A stretch of 33,266 nt of DNA from Phycisphaerales bacterium (GTDB taxonomy: Bacteria > Planctomycetota > Phycisphaerae > Phycisphaerales > SM1A02): assembly GCA_009692045.1 (NCBI GenBank), contig SIAA01000021.1, positions 1 to 33,266 on the forward strand, in the 5' to 3' direction. Under the pieces are notes generated by a model. The model was not told where the DNA came from. It worked only from the letters and a program-made list of their open reading frames with translations, and searched no databases. The position numbers were made by a program, and so were the translations under genes. Every line of letters starts with the position of its first letter. The stretch's first letter is position 1. Positions 24,305-31,814 of this stretch are shown in pieces.

Positions 24305-24967
24305 ATGCGTGAAGTGCAAGATCATTGGTTTCGCCAGGCGAAGGCAGATGGCTACCGCTCTCGCGCCGCCTACAAGCTCATCGAGATGGATGACCGCAGG
24401 AAACTGCTGCGCAAGGGAGATCGGGTGCTCGATGTCGGAGCCGCGCCTGGGTCCTGGAGTCAAGTGGCCAGCCAGCGCATTGGCGACCGCGGCGAGGTGA
24501 TCGCATTCGACCTGAAGGAGATCGCCCCTCAAGGCCTCGCGGCAAATGTGAAGCTTCTAGTAGCGGACCTGCGCGAACTCACAGCGACACAGTTCGGAAC
24601 ACGGCCCTTCGATGTGGTGCTCAGCGACATTGGCCCTGACACCTCGGGAGATCCATCGGGCGACAGCCTGCGCAGCATCGCCCTTTGCAACTCCCTGCTT
24701 GACCGCGCTGCCGCCTGGCTGCGCAAGGGCGGGCACATGGTGATGAAGGTGTATGAAGGCGCCGAGTACCCGGTTCTGCTCAAGCGCGCTGCCAGCCTCT
24801 TCGACGACTCCAAGGGATTCAAGCCCCAGGCCTCAAGGGCGGAGAGTGTGGAGATCTATCTCGTATGCCGAGGGTTCCGGGGTGGTTCAGTAGCAACCGA
24901 GCCAGCGAGAGCGGCGCGGCGCGGCTGGGCGACACCAGAATCACAGGGGACGCCCGAGGAATCGTGA
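24305..24967 (+). CDS. rlmE: 23S rRNA (uridine-2'-O-)-methyltransferase, RlmE/FtsJ
   Basis: A 220-residue SAM enzyme that 2'-O-methylates the conserved A-loop uridine of 23S rRNA, a late step of 50S maturation. The N-terminus DGYRSRAAYKLIEM is typical; SAM motif VLDVGAAPGSWSQ (41-53) follows. The 2'-O-methyltransferase tetrad K-D-K-E appears as Lys24, Asp108 (VVLSDIGPDTSGD), Lys148 (MVMKVYEG) and Glu183 (SVEIYLVCRGFR). The final ~25 residues (from about 195) are an Ala/Arg/Pro/Glu-rich tail not seen in Escherichia coli RlmE. A weak GAGAG lies upstream, but no TANNNT at six bases, so co-transcription with the esterase is likely. Confidence 0.93.
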   Translation: MREVQDHWFRQAKADGYRSRAAYKLIEMDDRRKLLRKGDRVLDVGAAPGSWSQVASQRIGDRGEVIAFDLKEIAPQGLAANVKLLVADLRELTATQFGTRPFDVVLSDIGPDTSGDPSGDSLRSIALCNSLLDRAAAWLRKGGHMVMKVYEGAEYPVLLKRAASLFDDSKGFKPQASRAESVEIYLVCRGFRGGSVATEPARAARRGWATPESQGTPEES

Positions 24968-25011
24968 CAGGCCGTTTGGGGGCGTTCTGGTTTCACTCAC
25001 GCCCACAGTGC

Positions 25012-25017
25012 TAGCCT
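25012..25017 (+). promoter_or_regulatory. -10-like TAGCCT, six bases before the 863-residue gene
   Basis: TGC-TAGCCT (extended form), six bases, then ATG 25024. The spacing decides for ATG over the GTG at 25021 immediately before it. Confidence 0.55.
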
Positions 25018-25023
25018 TCTGTG

Positions 25024-27615
25024 ATGGCTACAACTCTTTCCGGCGTCGGCGGCCCGAAGAGCAATCATCTGTGTTTGATGATCGCAACCCTGATTGCCCT
25101 GGTTGTCACCTCACCACTCAGTCTGGCACAAGGCACGAGGGGACAGTTTCCCGACCCGGTGTCCAGCGCTGTAATCGAGAGATTTTTCACCACCGCTGGA
25201 TTCACACCCGAGCAGCGAGCTCCGGGGTTTGTTGCATTCGAGAAGTATCTGGGCGAGTGGAAGGAGCTGCGCGACAACGAGGTGACCGCATACCTCACCA
25301 GCCGTGCTGCCATCGACGATCCCAGTGATGTGGATGCTCACAAGAAACTTGCAGAGAGGCGTGTCAGCCTTTTCACGCGGATACAACTTCTAGATGACGC
25401 GCTCTCGGCGAACATTGCCGCCCTGGCGACCGCGTCTCAGAAGGAAAGCGTGAACCTCGAGCGGCTCGCCTGGGGACGGCGGCGCGACTTGGGAGTGCTA
25501 GCAACTGGGCAGACAATGCTCTTCGCCAATAGCGCCAAGCCCGAGGGAGCTGATCTGGTCACAATAGTGCGCGAGTGTCGACTCACTCCCGAGGATGAGA
25601 AGCGCGTTGCAGAAATCTTGAATCGGTGGGCCGTTCAAGCAGCAGGCCTGCAGGCCAAGTTGGCTCGGGAGGCCATGCGCCGACCATACTGGAAAGCGCA
25701 GGCGATAGTTGCCGGCGAAGCTGCTCGGGCAGCGGCCGAGGCGGCGCAGCAAGCTGCGGAACCTGCGAGCTCAGACGATGTCGTGGCGGATGGGCAGGTA
25801 CTCCTTTCAGATAACGATGATCCATTCCTCGGGATGGATTCCCTCAGCGGGCCCAAAGTCGCCGAGAGCGTGGAGTTCGTCGCCAGCAGAAAGGCGCTCG
25901 TCGCACTGAACCGGGCTACTGCTAACGAACTCAAGCAAGCGCTGGCGCCGACTCCGGGTATCAGGTTCTGGGGCAAGTACCTGCACACGGCATATGGCAT
26001 CCAAGACAGCGGAGCTGCCATAGTTACTGCATTCGAGTCAGCCGATGTCCGCGCTGCGGGTAGCCAGGCAACTTTGGCGACCCTTGATGCCGCCCGCATC
26101 AGTTGGGACACCGACCGAACAGCGATCAGTTCTGAGCTCACAACAAGAATCGACTCTGGCTCCGGCTCATCGAGTTCCCAAGTCATTGACTTGAATCATG
26201 GTTTGCTCATGGAGCGACAATCTTTGAACAGTCGCAGTGACGATGTGGACCAGCGGGCGCTCCGTGCCATCGCGGCAGCATTCGGAGACCCCGACCCGAC
26301 TGGTCCCGCTGATCCCACCGACGCGCGCGCTAGCGAGCTCAACTCCCAGATTTCCGCTGAAATCGGCAACAGCGGTCAGTCATTCACCTTTACGGTCGAG
26401 TCTGCCCTGGGAAACACGCTGACGGAGGCGATAGTAGGAGCCATCTCCTCTGACTCCTTTAGCGGACAAGGAATGATGGTCATGATCGGTGGCTCATCGC
26501 GGCTCCATTCACCTATCAAGCGCGAGGAGCTAATCAGTGCTCTCAGGAGCCGGGGAGCCGACCAAGCACTCCTGTCCATCGCCGAGGCATCGCACGAGGA
26601 CTTCCTATTGCAGATCGAGCAGGCGCGGCCCCAAACTGCCGAAGAGCCGGATGTTCAGTTTGCCGCCGCACGGGAGTGGAGCAATCTCTTGCTTACGAAG
26701 GAGGCGGAACTGTTTGCTCAGATTGCCAGCGCCGCTACTACGGAGATGTCTCCGCTGGTCAAGTCTGCTGGGGAAGTTCGGGCGCGTCACCTGATGCTGC
26801 AGGCTCCCAACATCTTCCCGCTTGCAGGCCCGATTTCCGCCGACCCGGTGGCTTCGGTTCAACTTGCCCATTTGTCGCCTGCCGACACCGATTCGGCGCG
26901 CGCCATTCTCGGCGAGTTCGAACTGGCGGCCGCTGCGGCCTATCCAACCTACATGGCACGGGCGTACTCCGCTGCCATGAAGATGGCGGCGCTCGATCGC
27001 GCGCTCGGACTCTTTGGCAGCAACAGGCCACAGACGGCACTCAAACCCAGCGAGATGGAGGCATTTCACGAGGCTCAAATGGCATCGATGAAGGAGCGGA
27101 TGCTTGCCAACAATGAAATGGAGGCGGCGAAAGCGCCGGTAAGAGAGTTGATTTCACAGACTCTGGCGAACATGAAGAGCACTCTGTCAATGAAGGGTTG
27201 GCAGGAGTTGCACTATTCCTGGGCCTTGCTCGCCTACCCCGAGATGGTCGGCGATCCCCGCAAGCTCACGCCCCAGTTCGACGCCGCGTTTTCCCTGCCC
27301 GAACTTTCCAACGATCAGATTGGTGCCATCGCGGTCTTGAGCGACGAATACGCCGTGAAGTATCAGGCCATCGTGGATGCCATGCTCATGGCGCGTGAGT
27401 TGTCAGAATCGTCTAGCGAGGGGAAACAGGCCGAGCGAGTTACTGCCGGACACCGGATCAAGCAACTTCAGTTCGAGAGGAATGAGTTGACCGATGCCAG
27501 CTGGCGTCGGCTACTCGAAATCGTGGGGCAGGCGAATGCCAGCCAACTCAAGGCGCCTCCACCCGTACCAGAGCGCAAAGCAAGTGCGCCGCTGCAGCTC
27601 CAGATTGGCGCCTAG
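25024..27615 (+). CDS. Large exported helical protein, unknown function
   Basis: An 863-residue protein of no family I recognise. The N-terminal signal peptide (CLMIATLIALVVTSPLSLAQ) follows ~15 polar residues, so the protein is exported. The mature part is almost wholly alpha-helical, Ala/Glu/Ser-rich, with coiled-coil-like stretches (KAQAIVAGEAARAAAEAAQQAAEPASSDD around residues 225-250) and a Gly/Ser-rich break (about 375-385). A repeated theme, FDAAFSLPEL.. and REFVAFEKYLGEWKELRDNEV, resembles the heme-peroxidase-free helical repeat proteins seen often in planctomycetes, but that is impression only. Its TAG stop overlaps the opposing queF stop by four bases. Confidence 0.65.
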   Translation: MATTLSGVGGPKSNHLCLMIATLIALVVTSPLSLAQGTRGQFPDPVSSAVIERFFTTAGFTPEQRAPGFVAFEKYLGEWKELRDNEVTAYLTSRAAIDDPSDVDAHKKLAERRVSLFTRIQLLDDALSANIAALATASQKESVNLERLAWGRRRDLGVLATGQTMLFANSAKPEGADLVTIVRECRLTPEDEKRVAEILNRWAVQAAGLQAKLAREAMRRPYWKAQAIVAGEAARAAAEAAQQAAEPASSDDVVADGQVLLSDNDDPFLGMDSLSGPKVAESVEFVASRKALVALNRATANELKQALAPTPGIRFWGKYLHTAYGIQDSGAAIVTAFESADVRAAGSQATLATLDAARISWDTDRTAISSELTTRIDSGSGSSSSQVIDLNHGLLMERQSLNSRSDDVDQRALRAIAAAFGDPDPTGPADPTDARASELNSQISAEIGNSGQSFTFTVESALGNTLTEAIVGAISSDSFSGQGMMVMIGGSSRLHSPIKREELISALRSRGADQALLSIAEASHEDFLLQIEQARPQTAEEPDVQFAAAREWSNLLLTKEAELFAQIASAATTEMSPLVKSAGEVRARHLMLQAPNIFPLAGPISADPVASVQLAHLSPADTDSARAILGEFELAAAAAYPTYMARAYSAAMKMAALDRALGLFGSNRPQTALKPSEMEAFHEAQMASMKERMLANNEMEAAKAPVRELISQTLANMKSTLSMKGWQELHYSWALLAYPEMVGDPRKLTPQFDAAFSLPELSNDQIGAIAVLSDEYAVKYQAIVDAMLMARELSESSSEGKQAERVTAGHRIKQLQFERNELTDASWRRLLEIVGQANASQLKAPPPVPERKASAPLQLQIGA

Positions 27616-27980
27616 AGGGCGCGCAACTCCCCAGGCACGGTTCCGCAGGAGGCGGTGATGCGCGATCGGATGCCGCCACGGCCCCTCCAATCTGTCACCA
27701 CCTGCAGCCAGCGGGGATTCATGAGACCCTTCAGGTCGTCGCGAATCTTGTTGGTGACAGCCTCGTAAAAGATCCCCTCGTTGCGAAAGCTCTGAAAGTA
27801 CAACTTGAGGCTCTTTAGTTCGACACACTTATCGCCAGGTGAGTAGCGCAGGGCAACAGTGCCGAAGTCGGGATGCCCCGTCTTGGGGCACACCGAAGTG
27901 AACTCCTCATTCACATGTTCGATGGTGAATGGCTCGGTTGTAGGGCAAGGGAAGCACTCAAGGAGTTTCGGGTCAGGCAT
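27612..27980 (-). CDS. queF: 7-cyano-7-deazaguanine reductase (QueF, type I)
   Basis: A 122-residue NADPH-dependent enzyme that reduces preQ0 to preQ1 on the way to queuosine in tRNA. The short unimodular form fits the length. Visible residues are the thioimide nucleophile Cys31 in TSVCPKTGHPDFGT, Asp38, and the QueF motif ELKSLKLYFQSFRNEGIFYE (54-73, binding NADPH/substrate). The frame is open to 28019, but ATG 27980 is preceded by GGAG at eight bases and gives the usual length. It is the last gene of the minus-strand cluster, 42 bases after the TPR gene. Confidence 0.95.
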   Translation of the reverse strand: MPDPKLLECFPCPTTEPFTIEHVNEEFTSVCPKTGHPDFGTVALRYSPGDKCVELKSLKLYFQSFRNEGIFYEAVTNKIRDDLKGLMNPRWLQVVTDWRGRGGIRSRITASCGTVPGELRAL

Positions 27981-28022
27981 TGTTCCATCTCCTGGGGAGC
28001 ATCTGGCAGCGTCTACCACTTC

Positions 28023-29057
28023 TCAGAGCGAGTAACTCGTCATGAGACGCAGCACTTTAGGTTGATCGGGATTGATCTGCATGCTCCGCCTGAATGCCTC
28101 GCGCGCTTCGTTGGCGGCCGAGGAATCCTGCTTGTTGGAGACAAGCCAGCGGTTCATGGCGTTCACTCCGATGCCATTCCATGCTGGCCAATAGGTCGAG
28201 TCGATCCTTACCGCCTCCCGATAGGCTTCGAGGCTGCCCGCAAAATCGCCGGAGCGGAACATAGCCCAACCGAGCCGCTCGAAACTGTTGGAGGTGCGGC
28301 TCACTTTGGTCAGCTGCAGGGCAGCATTCGTCGCCTCTTGGTGCCGCTTCTCGGCAGAGTAGGCGCGGATGAGATTGATGTAGAGGTGAGGAGTGGGAGG
28401 TATCAACTCCATGGCCATTTCGTACTGCAACGCCGCATCACCGCAGCGGCCAGTGCGTTCGTAGGCCGCCCCGAGGTTCACTCGCGCCGCCCCGTTCTTG
28501 GGAGCCAGCGATACTGCGCGTTCGGCAAAGGAGACTGCGGCTTCCGGCTGACCCAGCACTAGATATGCAGTAGCCATGCTCAGGTACGCATCCGAGCTCT
28601 CTGGATTCAGGGTCAGAGCCCGGTGAAATGACCGCAGGGCATCGATGGTGCGACCCATCGCATCCAGAGATCGCGCTTGTCCATAGTGGGCCCGAAATGA
28701 CTCTGGATCCAACTCGGCTGCACGCGCAAAGGCGGGCTCAGCCTCGGCGAACTTGCCTTGGGCGACTTGGATGTCCCCGATCCCCAAGTGCGCTTCGGGT
28801 AGATAGGGATTCTCGGCGATGATCTCGCGAAACGCGATAAGAGCTGACTCGTAGTCGCCCTTGTCGGCAAACAATCTGGCATCCTCGATACGAGCCTGCT
28901 CGTAGCTGGTCGGCACTAGCGGCTTGTCGGGAGGAGAGAGGGTTTCGTGTGGAGAGTCTCCGATCTGAATGGGAGGCCAGAGGAGATCTCGGCAACCAGA
29001 GAGGCTTACTCCCATGCAGATGCACGCGAGGAGGGCTACTGCTCGGGTCAGGAGCAT
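28023..29057 (-). CDS. TPR-repeat lipoprotein
   Basis: A 344-residue protein. From ATG 29057 the sequence begins with a signal peptide ending in the lipobox SLSGC (Cys about 22). Then ~7 tetratricopeptide units follow, e.g. EDARLFADKGDYESALIAFREIIAENP, AHLGIGDIQVAQGKFAEAEPAFARAAELDP, AHYGQARSLDAMGRTIDALRSFHRALTLNP and AYLSMATAYLVLGQPEAAVSFAERAVSLAP. TPR lipoproteins act as scaffolds for envelope complexes, such as secretin pilotins (PilF/PilW type). A secretin gene stands six genes upstream in the same cluster, which makes that role conceivable but untested. ATG 29096 would add a 13-residue non-signal extension. The start overlaps the end of the endonuclease IV gene by ten bases. Confidence 0.85.
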   Translation of the reverse strand: MLLTRAVALLACICMGVSLSGCRDLLWPPIQIGDSPHETLSPPDKPLVPTSYEQARIEDARLFADKGDYESALIAFREIIAENPYLPEAHLGIGDIQVAQGKFAEAEPAFARAAELDPESFRAHYGQARSLDAMGRTIDALRSFHRALTLNPESSDAYLSMATAYLVLGQPEAAVSFAERAVSLAPKNGAARVNLGAAYERTGRCGDAALQYEMAMELIPPTPHLYINLIRAYSAEKRHQEATNAALQLTKVSRTSNSFERLGWAMFRSGDFAGSLEAYREAVRIDSTYWPAWNGIGVNAMNRWLVSNKQDSSAANEAREAFRRSMQINPDQPKVLRLMTSYSL

Positions 29058-29953
29058 GCGAGTTCGCGAAGAATATTTCGGTTCACGATGTCCCATTGCT
29101 TACCACCCGGCGTCATTTCCTTGGGAGTCTCCAGAATGCAGGGAACTTGAAGCCGCGCGGCGAGTCGCAGAATAGCGCGAAAGCAGGGCGCACCGCAGTG
29201 ACCCAAACCAATATGGGCGTGTCTGTCACGCCGACTACCGCAGGGCATACAAGAGTCGTTCATATGAATGGCCTTTATTGATTCCACGCCACAGAGTCTG
29301 TCGAACCGACTCACGACACTCTGGGCAAGGCTGTCGGTGGAACAGTCGTATCCGGCGGCAACAATGTGGCAGGTGTCTAGGCAGAAACCGACTCTGTCAG
29401 CACAGCGAACCCCACCGCGGATCCCCGCGAGGTCTTCGAACTCGCCGCCCAACGTGGTACCCGCCCCTACAGTGGTTTCCAGGCAGAGCCGCACTCGGTA
29501 TCCAGGCAGGTTGGCGTGAATCTCGTTGATGCTCCTAGAGACCTGCTTGATCCCCCTGCGAACCCCGCTCCCCAGGTGCGCGCCCGGATGAACCACACAC
29601 ACGGCTACCGCCAGCGCCTCGCAGCGTTCAAGCTCTCCAGTCATGGCGGCGACGGACTTGGCGCGGGCACGCGAGTCGGGCGACGCGAGATTGATCAGAT
29701 ATGACCCATGACTGACTACTCGAGTCAAGCCATCCACCCAGCCACACGCTCGCATCTCTTCACGGAACTCGGCGGCTTCGGTGGTGGAAATGGGCCGACA
29801 CTTCCACTGTCGCTGATTACGGGTAAACAGTTGGCAGCAGGACAGACCAAGTCGACTGGCTTCACGAGGTGCTTCGCAAAGTCCACCGGCTATCGAGAGA
29901 TGAGAGCCGATGAGTGCAGGGACCTGGGACAGATTCGCCGCTGCCATGCTCAT
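29048..29953 (-). CDS. nfo: Endonuclease IV (AP endonuclease)
   Basis: A 301-residue base-excision repair enzyme that cleaves DNA 5' of abasic sites and repairs 3' blocking groups. The nine Zn ligands of the E. coli enzyme have clear counterparts: His82 (VSHGS), His122 (VVHPG), Glu159 (LET), Asp193 and His196 (DTCH), His230 (IHMND), Asp243 and His245 (RRDRHAH), and Glu275 (LETPKE). The framework elements GSHLSIAGG and TRNQRQW are also present. The open frame begins at 30127, but homology starts at about 29915, and ATG 29953 lies seven bases after the preceding stop. Start overlap with the TPR gene's N-terminus implies coupling. Length is close to the typical ~285 residues. Confidence 0.95.
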   Translation of the reverse strand: MSMAAANLSQVPALIGSHLSIAGGLCEAPREASRLGLSCCQLFTRNQRQWKCRPISTTEAAEFREEMRACGWVDGLTRVVSHGSYLINLASPDSRARAKSVAAMTGELERCEALAVAVCVVHPGAHLGSGVRRGIKQVSRSINEIHANLPGYRVRLCLETTVGAGTTLGGEFEDLAGIRGGVRCADRVGFCLDTCHIVAAGYDCSTDSLAQSVVSRFDRLCGVESIKAIHMNDSCMPCGSRRDRHAHIGLGHCGAPCFRAILRLAARLQVPCILETPKEMTPGGKQWDIVNRNILRELACS

Positions 29954-29960
29954 TGTGGGT

Positions 29961-31004
29961 TCACACCATGCGGGAGCCGGCGGCCCTAGCGGCAGCAACG
30001 ATGCGTTCCGCTGTGCGCACCGCGGCAAACCCGGCCTCCACATCCACGAATGGTCGCGTTCCCTGACGAATGGACATGATGAAGTGCTCGGTCTGCAGGC
30101 GAAGGGGCTCGCCGTCACCGACGACAAGCGGATCCATCGCCACTAGTGATTTGTAATCCAACGTTGAAAGGTCTTGGCCATCACGCAGCGCCTGACGAAT
30201 CTCATCGAGCTGCTTGCGGTTGGCTGTCTTGCGCACGACAGTTCCTTTGCGCTCGACGAAGTCGGCACTTACATACATGTCCTCGCTGATCAACCTCAGC
30301 TTCCGCTCCGTCTTGAGGGCCAGTCGGCTGGCGGTGACATTGGCAACACACCTGACGCCATCGCTTCCAGCGGGGAACACCAGTCTGGCATTGCAGACAT
30401 CCTCGGCCTCACCTAGCACACAGACGGCGTTTGCATGGATTTCCTCGGGCTCGCTCCCCATGAGCATGGTCAGAAGATCCAAGTCGTGGATCATCATGTC
30501 GAGCACGACACCGACATCGACGGAGCGGAATGTCATGGGACTGATCCGATCCATCTGCACGAACCGGGGGCGCAGCCCTGCCAGCTCTCTGACCGCGATC
30601 ATCACGGGGTCGTAGCGCACCACATGTCCGACCTGAAGAATGCAGCCACTCGCCGCAGCCGCGTTGGCAATTTGTTGTGCCTCCACAACAGAGGGCGCGA
30701 GGGGTTTTTCAACGAGGCAGTGCACGCCGCTCGCGAGTAGTCGCTCCACCGCGCTTCGATGATGATTGGTGGGAGTGGCAACCACCGCGCAATCGATGCC
30801 CAGCTTGACTAGATCATCCACGCTTTCGCAAGCAGTACCGCCCCACTCCTGCACCAGCGCCGCGCAGCGATCTCCGGCGATATCGGCTACCCCCACCAAC
30901 TCGCATCCCTCCAACTTGGAGAACAGACGAGCGTGGTGGCGCCCCATTCGGCCCGCACCCACAACCGCGCATCTGAGATTGCCCGTAGTCGTGATCACTC
31001 CCAT
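29961..31004 (-). CDS. Gfo/Idh/MocA family sugar-nucleotide dehydrogenase
   Basis: A 347-residue NAD(P)-dependent oxidoreductase. The Rossmann motif VGAGRMGRHHARLF, the AVVATPTNHH substrate segment, and the EKPLAPS motif (catalytic Lys) define the family; MDRISPMTFRSVDVGVVLDMMIHDLDLL and the DxxxHDLDLL part align with the UDP-GlcNAc/ManNAc-type 3-dehydrogenase branch (WbpB/GnnA). Those enzymes oxidise position 3 of UDP-GlcNAc so that a DegT aminotransferase can add an amine, a step toward amide-linked acyl chains in lipid A. The degT gene of this window sits about 27 kb away, so a partnership is speculative. GTG 31007 and ATG 31004 are both possible starts; each overlaps the stop of the kinase gene. 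Confidence 0.85.
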   Translation of the reverse strand: MGVITTTGNLRCAVVGAGRMGRHHARLFSKLEGCELVGVADIAGDRCAALVQEWGGTACESVDDLVKLGIDCAVVATPTNHHRSAVERLLASGVHCLVEKPLAPSVVEAQQIANAAAASGCILQVGHVVRYDPVMIAVRELAGLRPRFVQMDRISPMTFRSVDVGVVLDMMIHDLDLLTMLMGSEPEEIHANAVCVLGEAEDVCNARLVFPAGSDGVRCVANVTASRLALKTERKLRLISEDMYVSADFVERKGTVVRKTANRKQLDEIRQALRDGQDLSTLDYKSLVAMDPLVVGDGEPLRLQTEHFIMSIRQGTRPFVDVEAGFAAVRTAERIVAAARAAGSRMV

Positions 31005-31432
31005 CACTCCGATGGCTTTCGATAGACCATGCGCACGCGATTGCCAGGGGCAACGAATGTCACATCGCCCATGTAAGCGCGCATCAACATGATTCCGCGC
31101 CCCGAGGGGATCTCTAGATTCTCGTCCGAGGTTGGATCAGGCACGGAGTGCGGGTCGAACCCGCCGCCGCCGTCGCTGACCTCGATGACAACTTCATCGG
31201 CAGTCACACTCCAGGACACCGCTACTATCTTGGAGGTGTCCCCGTGATTGCCATGCTTGTGAGCATTGATCACCGCCTCCTCAAGTGCCAAGCGAATGGA
31301 GAACGCTGCCGCCTCGGAATAGCCCGCGCTCGAGATGTTCTGCGCGAGTTCCGCCTGCAGACTCTCCAACTCGTCGCGGACATAATGCACCGCGACCGAG
31401 TGAGCGGACCGCTTAGCTGGCTTTTCGGCCAT
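31004..31432 (-). CDS. RsbW-like anti-sigma kinase (HATPase_c_2)
   Basis: A 142-residue GHKL ATPase of the SpoIIAB/RsbW type. The N-box is ALEEAVINAHKHGN (Glu51/52, Asn56), G1 is VSDGGGGFDP (Asp87), and G2 is GRGIMLMRAYMGDV. Such kinases hold a sigma factor and phosphorylate the STAS partner to release it (partner switching). It follows the STAS gene after six bases, the classic pairing. The first residues are Lys/Arg-rich and likely disordered. GTGATG at the start offers GTG 31435 or ATG 31432; no SD or promoter spacing resolves it. The sigma factor and the RsbU-type phosphatase are not in the window. Confidence 0.9.
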   Translation of the reverse strand: MAEKPAKRSAHSVAVHYVRDELESLQAELAQNISSAGYSEAAAFSIRLALEEAVINAHKHGNHGDTSKIVAVSWSVTADEVVIEVSDGGGGFDPHSVPDPTSDENLEIPSGRGIMLMRAYMGDVTFVAPGNRVRMVYRKPSE

Positions 31433-31441
31433 CACAACTGC

Positions 31442-31801
31442 TCAGGCCAAGCTGCGCATTGCCGCTTCAGCCGTGTCGCAAATGTGGAAGATCCGATCCA
31501 GCTTGGTGATCTTGAATACTTCCAGAGTCGATGGGCGGATGTCGGAGAGCCGAAGCTCCCCGGCCTTCTTCTTCACGGCACTGTTGACCGTAATGAGCGT
31601 GCCGAGCGCCGCCGAAGAAAGGTGTTCGACATTGTGGAAGGAGATCACTACTCGTGGCTTGGTTTCGGCTTCGATGCGACCGAGAATCTCGGCGCCGATC
31701 TGCCTGATGTTCGCCTCATCAAGAATGTCTCGGTCGACAAACTCGACCCGAACCAGTCCATCGGTGCCTGTTATTCGAAGCCGACTTGTTTCCTTGGCCA
31801 T
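31442..31801 (-). CDS. STAS-domain anti-anti-sigma factor (RsbV/SpoIIAA-like)
   Basis: A 119-residue single STAS domain from ATG 31801. It has the canonical sequence order: N-terminal strand RITGTDGLVRVEF, ILDEANIRQIGAEILGRI, PRVVISFHNVEHLSSAALGTLITV with the phosphorylatable Ser at about 62/63, and KAGELRLSDIRPSTLEVFKITKLDRIFHICDT. It should bind the RsbW-like kinase encoded directly downstream. The frame is open to 31825, overlapping the secretin gene's end, but ATG 31801 gives the usual length and lacks a poorly conserved extension. Immediate position after the secretin implies co-transcription. Confidence 0.92.
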   Translation of the reverse strand: MAKETSRLRITGTDGLVRVEFVDRDILDEANIRQIGAEILGRIEAETKPRVVISFHNVEHLSSAALGTLITVNSAVKKKAGELRLSDIRPSTLEVFKITKLDRIFHICDTAEAAMRSLA

Positions 31802-31814
31802 GCTTTGTGCTCTC

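Noticed and set aside
29954-30127. N-terminal extension of the endonuclease IV frame
   Set aside because: It overlaps the Gfo/Idh gene and has no homology; the real enzyme begins near 29953.
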